A stretch of DNA of 64,000 nt from positions 62,001 to 126,000 of the forward strand of contig JAILAT010000013.1 in assembly GCA_024681475.1 (NCBI GenBank), written 5' to 3'. The stretch's first letter is position 1, and each line of letters begins with the position of its first letter. The notes under the pieces were generated by a model, which did no database searches, was not told the origin of the DNA, and saw only the letters and a program-made list of their open reading frames with translations. A program made the translations under genes and the position numbers. This document shows positions 54,533-63,549 of the stretch, one piece after another. The DNA comes from Bacteroidales bacterium. Its GTDB lineage: Bacteria; Bacteroidota; Bacteroidia; Bacteroidales; P3.

Positions 54533-55720
54533 GTGGAGACAATGGATCGATATGACAATATAATATTGTTTGCGCGCACACACGCGAAGGAAGACCCGTT
54601 GCGACTGCTGCTGAGACAAGACGCATACCCCGACGTGGATATGCGTCTTGTCGCGCAACAGATTGAGGGTCTGCAACAAAGCGCCCGCAAGTGGCCCTTC
54701 CTGGCTGCCTGCGAAAGCATCATGTATCCCCCGAAGCTGAATCGCGAGCAGAGCTCGTCGGAGACAACAGCACGCCACAAAACGACGCTGCTGCCTGCAG
54801 GCCGGCTGCGCATCGCCGACCTGACGGGCGGCATGGGCGTGGACAGTCTCATACTGGCACAACAGGCTGGGAGCCATGTGGACTACTGCGAACAGGACGA
54901 GTCGCTCTGCGCGCTGATGGAGCACAACAGCAAAGCTCTAGGAATTAGCAACATCACAATCAATCAAGGTGACAGCATGACCTGGCTGGCCAACTGGCAA
55001 GAGCACTTCGACGTGCTCTACATCGACCCGGCGCGGCGTGGCGTCCATGGCGCCAAGGTGTGTGCCTTCGAAGAGTGCACACCCAACATCCTGGAGCACA
55101 AAAAGATGCTTATGGAGCGAGGCAGCATGCTGATTGTCAAGGCATCGCCCATGATAGACCTACAGCTAGGATGCGCCCAACTGGAGCACGTGGCGGCGGT
55201 ACACATCGTCGCCGTGGAAGGCGAGTGCAAGGAGGTGCTTTTCATCTGCCAGGCCGATGCCACCGGAGAGCCCACCATACACTGCGTCGATTTGCCTGAC
55301 ACAAAAACATTTAGCTTCCTGCGCAGCGAAGAGACTGTCGCCGAAGGGCTCTACAGCGACCACGTGGGCAGGTGGCTCTACAAGCCCCATGCGGCACTGA
55401 TGAAAGGAGCGCCCTACAAACTTCTGTCTCAGCGTTATGGCGTAGCCATGCTGGGACGCAACACACACCTCTATACCAGCGACAGCGCCGTGGAAGATTT
55501 CCCCGGACGCCGATTCCGCGTGCTGCAACCGCTGAAGCTCAACAAGAAAGCCGCAGCGGCAGCCCTCCCCGAAAAGAAAGCCCATGTCGTCACTGCCAAC
55601 TACCCTGTTGATGCCGCCGCCTTGCAGAAGCAGCTGGGTCTCAGCGAGGGCGGCGACCTCTTCGTCATCGCTGCCACCGTCGGCAGCATCCGTGGCGGAT
55701 GGCTGTGCGAGAAAGCATAG
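54533..55720 (+). CDS. class I SAM-dependent methyltransferase with THUMP-like domain
   Basis: 395 residues. The SAM motif is IADLTGGMGVDSLILA near residue 98. DVLYIDPARRG with Asp-Pro-Ala-Arg is the active region of the family. The C-terminal part (about 310-395, RVLQPLKLNKKAAAAALPEK) is like a THUMP-like domain. Such proteins are likely RNA methyltransferases. It lies 12 bases after the nucleotidyltransferase gene, so the two are co-transcribed. Target unknown. Confidence 0.82.
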   Translation: METMDRYDNIILFARTHAKEDPLRLLLRQDAYPDVDMRLVAQQIEGLQQSARKWPFLAACESIMYPPKLNREQSSSETTARHKTTLLPAGRLRIADLTGGMGVDSLILAQQAGSHVDYCEQDESLCALMEHNSKALGISNITINQGDSMTWLANWQEHFDVLYIDPARRGVHGAKVCAFEECTPNILEHKKMLMERGSMLIVKASPMIDLQLGCAQLEHVAAVHIVAVEGECKEVLFICQADATGEPTIHCVDLPDTKTFSFLRSEETVAEGLYSDHVGRWLYKPHAALMKGAPYKLLSQRYGVAMLGRNTHLYTSDSAVEDFPGRRFRVLQPLKLNKKAAAAALPEKKAHVVTANYPVDAAALQKQLGLSEGGDLFVIAATVGSIRGGWLCEKA

Positions 55721-55756
55721 AAAAAAAAGCCTTAAAGCGTCCCGAAAAATGTCGGC

Positions 55757-55777
55757 CGATGCCACAGAAAAGCATCG
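55757..55777 (+). terminator. possible terminator or hairpin after the methyltransferase gene
   Basis: Stem CGATGC / GCATCG with a 9-base loop; no long T-run follows (ctcaaaaaac), so a weak case. Confidence 0.3.
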
Positions 55778-55813
55778 CTCAAAAAACTTTTTAAAAAGAA
55801 ATCAACAAAAAAA

Positions 55814-55846
55814 TTTGGCCAGAATAAAAATTGTTTGTAATTTTGC
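55814..55846 (+). promoter_or_regulatory. promoter of the rplM-rpsI operon
   Basis: TTTG (55814-55817), a 20-base spacer and TAATTTTGC (55838-55846): exact match to consensus. It implies a 5' leader of about 170 bases before rplM. Confidence 0.7.
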
Positions 55847-56023
55847 AACCTCTAAAAGTGGTGTGCGAAGAGATGATTTACCCGTTCAATATCTTCGCTA
55901 CCAGACAGATAGCTTATTGCATAACTAGTCCGTCAAGTTGCGCAATGGGTCGGAAGTCTAGAGAAAAAAGGAATCGGACACTGTGAAGTGTCGAAAAAAT
56001 GAACATCATCGTAAAAAGAAAAA
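55847..56023 (+). promoter_or_regulatory. leader RNA of rplM, possible autoregulatory site
   Basis: A 170-base leader with small hairpins: ATTGC/GCAAT around 55916-55946 and GACACT/AGTGTC (55977-55982 with 55987-55992, GTGA loop) close to the start codon. Ribosomal operons often use leaders for feedback; no known family can be assigned here. Confidence 0.45.
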
Positions 56024-56479
56024 ATGAACACATTAAGCTACAAAACAGTATCGGCCAACAAGAACACTGTTCAGAAAGAATGGGTCTTGATTGATGCAGA
56101 GAATCAGACTGTAGGACGCTTGGCCACCCGCGTTGCCAACATCCTCAGAGGCAAGACGAAACCTTGCTACACCCCGCACGTTGACTGCGGTGACAATGTT
56201 ATCATTATCAATGCTGAGAAGGTTGTTTTCACTGGCAAGAAAATGACGGACAAGATTTACCAGCGCTACACGGGCTATCCTGGCGGACAGCGTGAGACGA
56301 CACCCGAGAAGGTGTTGGCATCGCATCCTGAGCGCGTGCTGGAGCACGCCATCAAAGGTATGCTGCCCAAGAACCGCTTAGGCGCACAGATGTATCGTAA
56401 CCTGCACGTCTATGCCGGCCCCGAGCATCCGCACCAAGGACAGAACCCCAAACTTATCAATATTAACGACATAAGATAA
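56024..56479 (+). CDS. rplM: 50S ribosomal protein L13
   Basis: 151 residues, normal length. Conserved blocks WVLIDAENQTVGRLATRVAN, GDNVIIINAEKVVFTGKKM, and GMLPKNRLGAQMYRNLHVY are present. It is followed by rpsI after 5 bases, the standard pair. Confidence 0.97.
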   Translation: MNTLSYKTVSANKNTVQKEWVLIDAENQTVGRLATRVANILRGKTKPCYTPHVDCGDNVIIINAEKVVFTGKKMTDKIYQRYTGYPGGQRETTPEKVLASHPERVLEHAIKGMLPKNRLGAQMYRNLHVYAGPEHPHQGQNPKLININDIR

Positions 56480-56484
56480 TAGCA

Positions 56485-56871
56485 ATGGAAGTAATCAACA
56501 CCATAGGTAGAAGAAAAACCGCTGTTGCCCGCGTGTATATGACCCCGGGTACCGGTAAAATCATCGTCAACAAACGCGATTATAAAGAATATTTCCCCAC
56601 TGGTCCGCTGCAGTTCATCGTCAACCAGGCCTTCCAGATTGTTGACCAAGAGGGCAAATGGGATGTGAAAGCCAACCTCGACGGTGGCGGAATCACCGGC
56701 CAGGCCGAGGCACTGCGTATGGCCATCGCCCGCGCACTGTGCGAGAACAACCAGGAGGATCGTCCTGCACTGAAAGCCAAGAGCTTGCTGATGCGTGACC
56801 CGCGTATGGTTGAGCGTAAGAAAGCTGGCCAGCCCAAGGCCCGTAAACGCTTCCAGTTCAGCAAACGTTAA
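56485..56871 (+). CDS. rpsI: 30S ribosomal protein S9
   Basis: 128 residues. The start EVINTIGRRKTAVARVYMTP and the basic tail ending RKRFQFSKR are typical; the C-terminal Lys/Arg contacts the P-site tRNA. Complete. Confidence 0.97.
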   Translation: MEVINTIGRRKTAVARVYMTPGTGKIIVNKRDYKEYFPTGPLQFIVNQAFQIVDQEGKWDVKANLDGGGITGQAEALRMAIARALCENNQEDRPALKAKSLLMRDPRMVERKKAGQPKARKRFQFSKR

Positions 56872-57085
56872 CAGTCGGCGCCTGCTGGACGCCATGCGGG
56901 ACGACCTGAGCACCCTTGGTGCACTACAGGGGCACCGCAAGGCGGAGCAAAAGAAAGACAGTTTAGTATCCAAATTGCAGAGACTCTGTCTGGTTGCCAG
57001 TTCGGCCGCATAATAGCGGCGAAAAACCAGACCCGAAGGACTACCCTGCAATTGGTAACAAGGAAAGTAAACAAAAATAAAAACA
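56872..57085 (+). promoter_or_regulatory. structured leader RNA before rpsB, probable S2 autoregulatory element
   Basis: 214 bases with clear RNA structure and no ORF. AATTGCAG (56973-56980) pairs with CTGCAATT (57046-57053). Inside, GTCTGGTT (56988-56995) pairs with AACCAGAC (57025-57032) and caps a GCCGC/GCGGC hairpin (57005-57020). Further upstream CCTTG and GTG (56914-56921) pair with CAC and CAAGG (56933-56942). The closing helix ends about 30 bases before the ATG, which fits feedback control of S2 synthesis. The sequence does not match a leader I can name. Confidence 0.6.
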
Positions 57086-57919
57086 ATGACAGAATTAAAA
57101 TTCGAAGAATTACTGGACGCAGGTTGCCACTTTGGTCACCTGAAAAGAAAATGGAATCCCAAGATGGCTCCCTACATCTTCAAGGAGCACAACGGTATTC
57201 ATGTGATTGATTTGCAGAAAACCATCGTCAAGGCTGACGAGGCTGCCGCTGCCATCAAGCAGATCGCCAAGTCGGGCAAGAAGGTGCTTTTCGTGGCCAC
57301 CAAGAAGCAGGCCAAAGACGTCGTCTCCGAGCTGGTGAAGCCCGTTGACATGCCTTTCGTCACCGAGCGTTGGCCTGGTGGTATGCTGACCAACTTCAGC
57401 ACCATCCGCAAAGCCGTCAAGAAGATGAACAACTTGGATGCACTGATGCACGACAAAGATTTCAACAATCTGTCGAAGCGCGAGCGTCTGCAGGTGCAGC
57501 GTGAGCGTGCCAAGCTGGACAAGAACCTGGGCAGCATCGCCGACCTGACCCGTCTGCCGAGCGCTCTGTTCGTGGTGGACATCAACAAGGAGCACATTGC
57601 CGTTGCTGAGGCTCGCCGTCTGAACATCCCCACTTTCGCTATCGTTGATACCAATACGAACCCTGATCTGATTGATTTCCCGATTCCTGCTAACGATGAT
57701 GCATCGAAATCAATCGCCGCCATCGTGAAATACATGGTGGAAGCCATTCAGGAAGGTCTGAACGAGCGTATGCTGGACAAAGAGAACCACGCTGAAGAAG
57801 AGGTTGTTGACGAGGTAGAAGTTACCGAGAACGACAACGAGCCTAAGGCTGAGACCCGCGAGGATGGCCGTCCGCGCCGTCCGCGTCGCAACGCAGCGCC
57901 CAAGAAAAGCGAAGAGTAA
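57086..57919 (+). CDS. rpsB: 30S ribosomal protein S2
   Basis: 277 residues. Core blocks LLDAGCHFGHLKRKWNPKM, RWPGGMLTNFSTIRKAV and VDTNTNPDLIDFPIPANDD are present. A charged tail of about 45 residues beyond the usual core (EEEVVDEVEVTEND, then RPRRPRRNAAPKK) is typical of Bacteroidota S2. Followed by tsf. Confidence 0.97.
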   Translation: MTELKFEELLDAGCHFGHLKRKWNPKMAPYIFKEHNGIHVIDLQKTIVKADEAAAAIKQIAKSGKKVLFVATKKQAKDVVSELVKPVDMPFVTERWPGGMLTNFSTIRKAVKKMNNLDALMHDKDFNNLSKRERLQVQRERAKLDKNLGSIADLTRLPSALFVVDINKEHIAVAEARRLNIPTFAIVDTNTNPDLIDFPIPANDDASKSIAAIVKYMVEAIQEGLNERMLDKENHAEEEVVDEVEVTENDNEPKAETREDGRPRRPRRNAAPKKSEE

Positions 57920-57928
57920 ATAATCAAA

Positions 57929-57957
57929 GGGGACTCCGTCAACGACACAGAGTCCCC
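57929..57957 (+). other. hairpin between rpsB and tsf
   Basis: An 8-base perfect stem GGGGACTC/GAGTCCCC with a 13-base loop and no T-run. It may protect the rpsB end or tune tsf expression. Confidence 0.5.
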
Positions 57958-57985
57958 ATAATAAAAGAATAAGGAGAATAATACT

Positions 57986-58975
57986 ATGGCAAATATCACT
58001 GCACAACAGGTTAACCAACTGCGCCAACTTACAGGTGTCGGAATGATGGACTGCAAGAAAGCCCTCGTGGAATGCGACGGCGACGTGGAGAAAGCCATTG
58101 AGCTGCTGCGTCAGAAAGGCCAGAAGATGGCCGCCAAACGTGCTGACCGCGACGCCAATGAAGGTTGCGTGCTGGCCAAGAGCGCAGGCAACTACGGCGC
58201 CATCGTGATGCTGAGCTGCGAGACCGACTTCGTGGCCACCAACGCCGATTTCATCGCTTTCACCACCAGCATTCTGGATAGTGCTATGGCCAAGCGCCTC
58301 ACCACCAAGGAGCAGGTGCTCGACATGGACCTCAACGGCCGCAAGGTGAGCGACTGCATCACCGACCAGATTGCCAAGATTGGTGAGAAGATCGAGCTGG
58401 CACACTTCGAGGCTATCGAGGCCGAGGCTGTGTACGCTTACATCCACCCGGGCAACCGTATGGCTTCCATCGCCGGCATGAACAAGGCTGGATTTGACGA
58501 GGTTGGCCACAACGTAGCTATGCAGATTGTTGCTATGCGTCCCGTGGCTCTCGACGAGAACAGCGTGCCGCAGAGCGTGATAGACAGCGAATTGAATGTG
58601 TACCGCGAGAAGACGAAAGAGGAACTGGTGCAGAAAGCCGTCGATGCTGCTTTGAAGAAAACCGGCATCAACCCCGCACACGTCGACAGCGAGGACCACA
58701 TCAACTCGAACATGGCCAAGGGTTGGATCACCGAGGAACAGGGCAAGACCGCCCGCGAAATCAAGGCTAACGTTGGCGCCGAGACCTTAGCTTCGCTGCC
58801 CGAGGCAAAGATTGAGAACATTGCCAAGGGCCGTCTGAACAAATTCTTCCAGGAGAACACCCTGATGAATCAGGAGTACATCATGGAGAGCAAGGTGAGC
58901 GTGAAGGATTTCATCGCCCGCACGGACAAAGAGCTGAAGTGCACTGGTTTCAAGCGTCTTGAGCTGGGTGCCTAA
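57986..58975 (+). CDS. tsf: translation elongation factor Ts
   Basis: 329 residues. The N-terminal UBA-like domain and EF-Tu contact motif (LRQLTGVGMMDCKKALVECD) are clear, and SCETDFVATNADFI is in the core. The length is above the 280-290 of Gram-negative model species because of an insertion in the core, normal for this phylum. It recycles EF-Tu-GDP. Confidence 0.97.
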   Translation: MANITAQQVNQLRQLTGVGMMDCKKALVECDGDVEKAIELLRQKGQKMAAKRADRDANEGCVLAKSAGNYGAIVMLSCETDFVATNADFIAFTTSILDSAMAKRLTTKEQVLDMDLNGRKVSDCITDQIAKIGEKIELAHFEAIEAEAVYAYIHPGNRMASIAGMNKAGFDEVGHNVAMQIVAMRPVALDENSVPQSVIDSELNVYREKTKEELVQKAVDAALKKTGINPAHVDSEDHINSNMAKGWITEEQGKTAREIKANVGAETLASLPEAKIENIAKGRLNKFFQENTLMNQEYIMESKVSVKDFIARTDKELKCTGFKRLELGA

Positions 58976-59011
58976 ACCCTCAAACCATTGAACGAATCGC
59001 TATTTGAAATG

Positions 59012-59045
59012 AAAGCGGTTGTGCTGAAGCGCAACCGCTTTTTTT
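59012..59045 (+). terminator. terminator after tsf
   Basis: A long stem (AAAGCGGTTG and CAACCGCTTT, extended by a G-T and two G-C pairs around a TGAA loop) followed by T residues, 37 bases after the tsf stop. Confidence 0.85.
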
Positions 59046-59058
59046 GAAAGAAGGACCG

Positions 59059-59736
59059 ATGTCGAAGAAGAGCAAGAAGAAATATTACGTAGTGTGGCAA
59101 GGCCAAAAGCCGGGCATCTATGAGACATGGGAAGAATGCAAGGCGCAGACACAAGGTGTAAACGGCGCCAAGTACAAATCCTACGACACCCTTGAGAGTG
59201 CCGAGGAGGCCTACAAGCTGGGCTGGCAGATGGCAGCCAGCATGGCCGCGCCATCGGAAAGCCCGTCGAGCATCCTGACTGTCAACGACGAAGGCATGAC
59301 GGTGGTACGTCCCCAGGCAGGTGTCGAACCGCCTGTTCTCAACGCCATTGCCGTCGACGCTGCCTGCAGCGGCAATCCGGGCGTCATGGAATATCAAGGT
59401 GTATTCATCGCCACACGGACACGTCTGTTTCATTTCAAAGCACCTCTGGGCACCAACAATATCGGCGAATTTCTGGCCATCGTACATGGTCTCGCCTACA
59501 TAAAGAAGCATCATCTGGAACAGATGATTCTCTACTCCGATTCGGTCAACGCCATGAAGTGGGTTGCCGAGAAATGTTGCCGCACCAAACTGCCGCTTAC
59601 TCCCGAGACGGAGCAACTCTACGACGTCATCCGCCGCGCCGAAGCCTGGCTGCACAACAACACCTATACCACCGAGATACGCAAGTGGGACACTGAAAAA
59701 TGGGGCGAGATTCCCGCCGACTTCAACCGCAAATAG
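59059..59736 (+). CDS. viroplasmin-domain ribonuclease H
   Basis: 225 residues from ATG 59059 (MSKKSKKKYYVVW); an ATG 15 bases earlier lies in the terminator T-run and is less likely. The N-terminal viroplasmin/HBD domain (YYVVWQGQKPGIYETWEECK) binds RNA-DNA hybrids. The RNase H fold follows with all four acidic residues: Asp in AVDAACSGNPG, Glu in NIGEFLA, Asp in LYSDSVNAM, Asp in the final KWDTEKWGEIPADF. It cleaves RNA in hybrids. Confidence 0.9.
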   Translation: MSKKSKKKYYVVWQGQKPGIYETWEECKAQTQGVNGAKYKSYDTLESAEEAYKLGWQMAASMAAPSESPSSILTVNDEGMTVVRPQAGVEPPVLNAIAVDAACSGNPGVMEYQGVFIATRTRLFHFKAPLGTNNIGEFLAIVHGLAYIKKHHLEQMILYSDSVNAMKWVAEKCCRTKLPLTPETEQLYDVIRRAEAWLHNNTYTTEIRKWDTEKWGEIPADFNRK

Positions 59737-59758
59737 TGCACCCCTACCCCACAGCAGT

Positions 59759-60655
59759 ATGAATACCCGAGAGATGCATATCCCATCGAACAAAGTGCGC
59801 GACATCGAGCGCTACATGCTCTACGAACTGGCTGCACAGTATCCCGAGGGCGAAATCCGCACCTTCATCAGAATATTGTTCGACGCTTATCTGGGCTGGG
59901 ACACCACACAGCTGCTGATGCACCGCGAAGAAAGTATCAACCAGTCGGACCTGCTGAAGTTCCACTGGGCCACCGAGGCGCTAAAACAGCGTCGCCCCAT
60001 ACAGCACATCGTGGGCTGGGCCGATTTCTGTGGGCTACGGATAAAGGTGACACCCGACACGCTGATTCCCCGTCCCGAGACAGAAGAAATCGTCGAGTGG
60101 ATCATCAAAAACAAAACAAACAGACAGCACATCATCGATTTGTGTACCGGCAGTGGATGTATAGCCATCGCGCTGAAACAGAGAATACGCGAAGCCGACA
60201 TCTGGGCCATGGACATCTCCGAAAAAGCGTTGCGCGTGGCGCAAGAGAATGCACAAACCCATAACACCGGCATCCACTTCCTGCAAGGCGACTTGCTGAA
60301 GCCTGGCACGTGGCGCCCATTGCACGAGAGTCAGCAAACGCCCTGCACTTTCGACCTGATTGTCAGCAACCCGCCATACATCCGTGAGGCTGAGCGTGCT
60401 GCCATGGACGCCAATGTCAAAGACTATGAACCTGCGCTTGCGCTCTTCGTCCCCGACAGCGACCCCCTGCGTTTTTACAGAGCCATTGCCGAATTCGCCC
60501 AGCAGCACCTCAGCGATGAAGGTACCATCGTTGCCGAAATCAACGAAGCCCTCGGCAGTGAGACAATTCAATTATTTGAAAAATACGGCTTTGCGACAAC
60601 CATTCACGAAGATTTCCGAGGCAATCCGCGGATGCTGGAGGCAGAGAAGAGTTAA
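59759..60655 (+). CDS. prmC: peptide chain release factor N5-glutamine methyltransferase
   Basis: 298 residues from ATG 59759; a Met at 59774 is possible. The SAM motif is IIDLCTGSGCIAIAL, and the catalytic motif LIVSNPPYIREAE contains NPPY. It methylates the GGQ Gln of release factors RF1 and RF2. Normal length and order of domains. It begins 22 bases after the RNase H gene and converges with dtd. Confidence 0.93.
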   Translation: MNTREMHIPSNKVRDIERYMLYELAAQYPEGEIRTFIRILFDAYLGWDTTQLLMHREESINQSDLLKFHWATEALKQRRPIQHIVGWADFCGLRIKVTPDTLIPRPETEEIVEWIIKNKTNRQHIIDLCTGSGCIAIALKQRIREADIWAMDISEKALRVAQENAQTHNTGIHFLQGDLLKPGTWRPLHESQQTPCTFDLIVSNPPYIREAERAAMDANVKDYEPALALFVPDSDPLRFYRAIAEFAQQHLSDEGTIVAEINEALGSETIQLFEKYGFATTIHEDFRGNPRMLEAEKS

Positions 60656-60656
60656 A

Positions 60657-61115
60657 TCAGAAGTCACGCTCGTGCGAATCCACGATGATGGTCACAGGGC
60701 CATCGTTGACCAACGCCACCTTCATATCGGCACCGAACACACCTGTCGCAACTGGCAGGCACGCTGTTTTCTCCAAAGTATCTACAAAAGAATTATATAG
60801 CGGCACCGCCACCTCGGGGCGCGAAGCCCTGATATAGCTGGGACGATTGCCCTTCTTGGTAGAGGCCATCAAGGTAAACTGGCTGACAACCAGCAGCTGC
60901 GCTCCTGGTACAGCCGTAATGGGATTATTCATCACTCCATTCTCGTCGTCGAAAACACGCAGATTGGAAATCTTGTTGCAGAGGTATTCCACATCCTCGG
61001 CGCCGTCGCGATCCTCGATGCCCACCAGAATGAGAAGGCCCATCCCTATTTGGGAATGGACAGTGCCGCAGATGGTCACGGAGGCCGATGTAACACGTTG
61101 AACTACAACTCGCAT
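60657..61115 (-). CDS. dtd: D-aminoacyl-tRNA deacylase
   Basis: 152 residues, the standard length. MRVVVQRVTSASVTICG at the start, SQFTLMASTKKGNRPSY with the active-site block, and NDGPVTI near the C-terminus (the cross-subunit Gly-Pro motif). It removes D-amino acids mis-attached to tRNA. The stop is 1 base from the prmC stop on the other strand, a tight convergent pair. Confidence 0.95.
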   Translation of the reverse strand: MRVVVQRVTSASVTICGTVHSQIGMGLLILVGIEDRDGAEDVEYLCNKISNLRVFDDENGVMNNPITAVPGAQLLVVSQFTLMASTKKGNRPSYIRASRPEVAVPLYNSFVDTLEKTACLPVATGVFGADMKVALVNDGPVTIIVDSHERDF

Positions 61116-61126
61116 AATATCAGTAC

Positions 61127-63514
61127 TTATTCAACAATAGTCAACTTGGCAAATTTGAGAAGCAGCTGTTTCTCGCCTACCGTATCGAAGAAGATGAGCG
61201 CCTTGCGGCTGTCGGCCGAGCCTTCGATGCTGAGCACCTTGCCGAGTCCGAACTTGGCATGGCTGACGCGCTGGCCCACCTGAATGGCGTTGATTTGCTC
61301 CATGCTATTGGCCATGGTAGGGCCACTCACCTTGCTGACGGGCTTGAGGTTACGGTGCTGCGGAGCCGACGGTGACGGAGACTGTGCCGGAGTGGTCGAC
61401 TCCTTCTTCTTGTACGTCGGGCGGTCGTCATCGAAAGAGGCTGCCTTGCGGCCAAATGCCGACGGGAAGGAGCCCGCCTTGGGGAACGACGACTTCTTGG
61501 GGGCGCGCTTCTGATGAAGATAGATGGGGTCTATCTCCTCAAGGAAACGGCTCACCTCTTGGAACGAGGTGTTGCCGTACTGATTGCGCATGATGGCATA
61601 GGACAGTGTCAGCTGTATCTCGGCACGCGTCACCGCCACATAGAAGAGGCGGCGTTCTTCCTCCAACTCTGCACGCGAAGAGATGGAAAGCATAGAGGGA
61701 AACAGGTTTTCCTCCATGCCGACGACGAAAACATAAGGGAATTCGAGACCCTTCGCAGCATGGATAGTCATCAGCGACACCTTGTCGGCATCCTTGTCCT
61801 TCTCCTTGTCCTCGGAAGTGAACAGCAGCACCTGTTGGAGGAACATGTCGAGCGTCCGCAACTTGTTGTCGCTCTGAGGCTCCTCATTACCCTCCTCATA
61901 ACCTTCGGGTGTCACCGTGTCCTCAGACTCCACAAAGTCCTTGATACCGCTCAACAACTCCTCGACATTGTCGATACGGTCCTGATGTTCAGGGTCGTCG
62001 TCTTCGCGATAGGCATTGATGAGTCCCGAGGCACGCACAATCTGTTCTCCCAACTCGAAAGCGTCGACCTCATAAAGCTTGGCCGTGAAGAGCTTGATCA
62101 TCAGCATGAAATCGTTGATGCGGTTGGCCACACCACGGTTGATGTCGAGACCGAAATCGGCCAGGTGCTCCATCACCGTCCAGATGCTGATGCCGTTGTC
62201 GGAGGCGGCGAGTTTGAGTTTCTCGAAGGTGGTCTGTCCGATGCCACGTGCCGGATAGTTGATGATGCGCTCCAACGACTCGTCGTCGTGATTGTTGATA
62301 GCCAGACGCATATAGGCCAGCACATCCTTGATTTCCTTGCGGCCATAGAACGAGATGCCAGCGTAGATGCGATAGGGGACGTTCTCGCGCCGCAGCGCCT
62401 CCTCGAGGGCACGGCTCTGACGGTTGGTGCGGTAGAGTATGGCGAAATCGCGATAGTCGCGGTTCTCGCCCAGATGGCTCTGCAGGATGGCATCGACCAC
62501 CTGCTTGCCCTCGTCGTTCTCGTCGCTGCACTGCAGGACATTGATGAGGTTGCCTTGGGCGTTATCGGTCCATATCTCCTTAAAGATCTGCTCCTTGTTG
62601 TTGGAAATGACCGCATTGGCGGCATTGACTATGGTCTTCGTGCTACGATAGTTCTGCTCCAATTTGAAGAGCTGCACATTGGGGTAGTCGCGCTTGAAGT
62701 TAAAGATATTCTGAATGTTGGCGCCACGGAATGCGTAGATGCTCTGCGCATCGTCGCCCACAACACAGATGTTCTGGTGACGTGCTGCCAGTTTCTTGAC
62801 AATCAGATACTGAGCGAAGTTGGTGTCCTGATACTCGTCGACGAGGATGTAACGGAAACGGTTCTGGTATTTCAGCAGCACCTCGGGGAAGTCGCGCAGC
62901 AGGACGTTGGTGTTGAACAGCAAATCGTCGAAATCCATGGCCATGGCCACACGCAGGCGGGTGTTGTAGATGTGGTATATCTGGCCTATCATGGGCTTGT
63001 GGGCCGCCACGTCAGACTCCTGGATCTCAGGATTGTTGGCATAGTCGACAGGTGAAATGAGGCTGCTCTTCGCCATCGAGATGCGGCTGAGCACATAGCC
63101 GGCATTGTAGACCTTAGGGTCGAGGTTCTGGCTCTTCACAATGTCGCGAATCAGCTTTTTGCTGTCGTCATTGTCGTATATGGTGAAATTGCTGATATAG
63201 CCTATTTTGGTAGCTTCAGCACGGAGAATCTTGGCGAAGACGGAGTGAAATGTGCCCATCCAGAGATTGCGGGCCTCGGGGCCGACGAGTTGCATGATAC
63301 GCTCCTTCATCTCTGCAGCCGCCTTGTTAGTGAAGGTGAGCGAGAGGATGTTGAACGGGTCGACGCCCTTCTCCAACAGATGGGCAACACGATAGGTCAG
63401 CGTACGTGTCTTGCCGCTGCCAGCGCCAGCGATAATCATGACAGGGCCTTCGGTGCAGGCCGCCGCATCGCGCTGGGCGTCATTCAGTTGCATTAACAAT
63501 GGCGTATAGTTCAT
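61127..63514 (-). CDS. uvrD: UvrD/PcrA-type superfamily 1 DNA helicase
   Basis: 795 residues. Motif I is IAGAGSGKTRTLTYRV near residue 30, motif II VDEYQDTNFAQYL, motif III VVGDDAQSIYAFRGANIQNI, and motifs V and VI LMTIHAAKGLEFPYVF and RRLFYVAVTRAEIQL. The C-terminal 150 residues include a low-complexity linker and a Tudor-like end (VGQRVSHAKFGLGKVLSIEG), as in PcrA. It unwinds DNA in repair and removes RecA or stalled polymerase. In an operon with dtd 11 bases downstream. Confidence 0.94.
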   Translation of the reverse strand: MNYTPLLMQLNDAQRDAAACTEGPVMIIAGAGSGKTRTLTYRVAHLLEKGVDPFNILSLTFTNKAAAEMKERIMQLVGPEARNLWMGTFHSVFAKILRAEATKIGYISNFTIYDNDDSKKLIRDIVKSQNLDPKVYNAGYVLSRISMAKSSLISPVDYANNPEIQESDVAAHKPMIGQIYHIYNTRLRVAMAMDFDDLLFNTNVLLRDFPEVLLKYQNRFRYILVDEYQDTNFAQYLIVKKLAARHQNICVVGDDAQSIYAFRGANIQNIFNFKRDYPNVQLFKLEQNYRSTKTIVNAANAVISNNKEQIFKEIWTDNAQGNLINVLQCSDENDEGKQVVDAILQSHLGENRDYRDFAILYRTNRQSRALEEALRRENVPYRIYAGISFYGRKEIKDVLAYMRLAINNHDDESLERIINYPARGIGQTTFEKLKLAASDNGISIWTVMEHLADFGLDINRGVANRINDFMLMIKLFTAKLYEVDAFELGEQIVRASGLINAYREDDDPEHQDRIDNVEELLSGIKDFVESEDTVTPEGYEEGNEEPQSDNKLRTLDMFLQQVLLFTSEDKEKDKDADKVSLMTIHAAKGLEFPYVFVVGMEENLFPSMLSISSRAELEEERRLFYVAVTRAEIQLTLSYAIMRNQYGNTSFQEVSRFLEEIDPIYLHQKRAPKKSSFPKAGSFPSAFGRKAASFDDDRPTYKKKESTTPAQSPSPSAPQHRNLKPVSKVSGPTMANSMEQINAIQVGQRVSHAKFGLGKVLSIEGSADSRKALIFFDTVGEKQLLLKFAKLTIVE

Positions 63515-63549
63515 TGTCTAGTCGTATCGAGTATCTTTCTAATTGTTAT

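Noticed and set aside
61514-63055. 513-codon open frame on the plus strand
   Set aside because: Antisense to uvrD, whose helicase motifs are complete. The product has no recognisable domain and is a product of codon bias.
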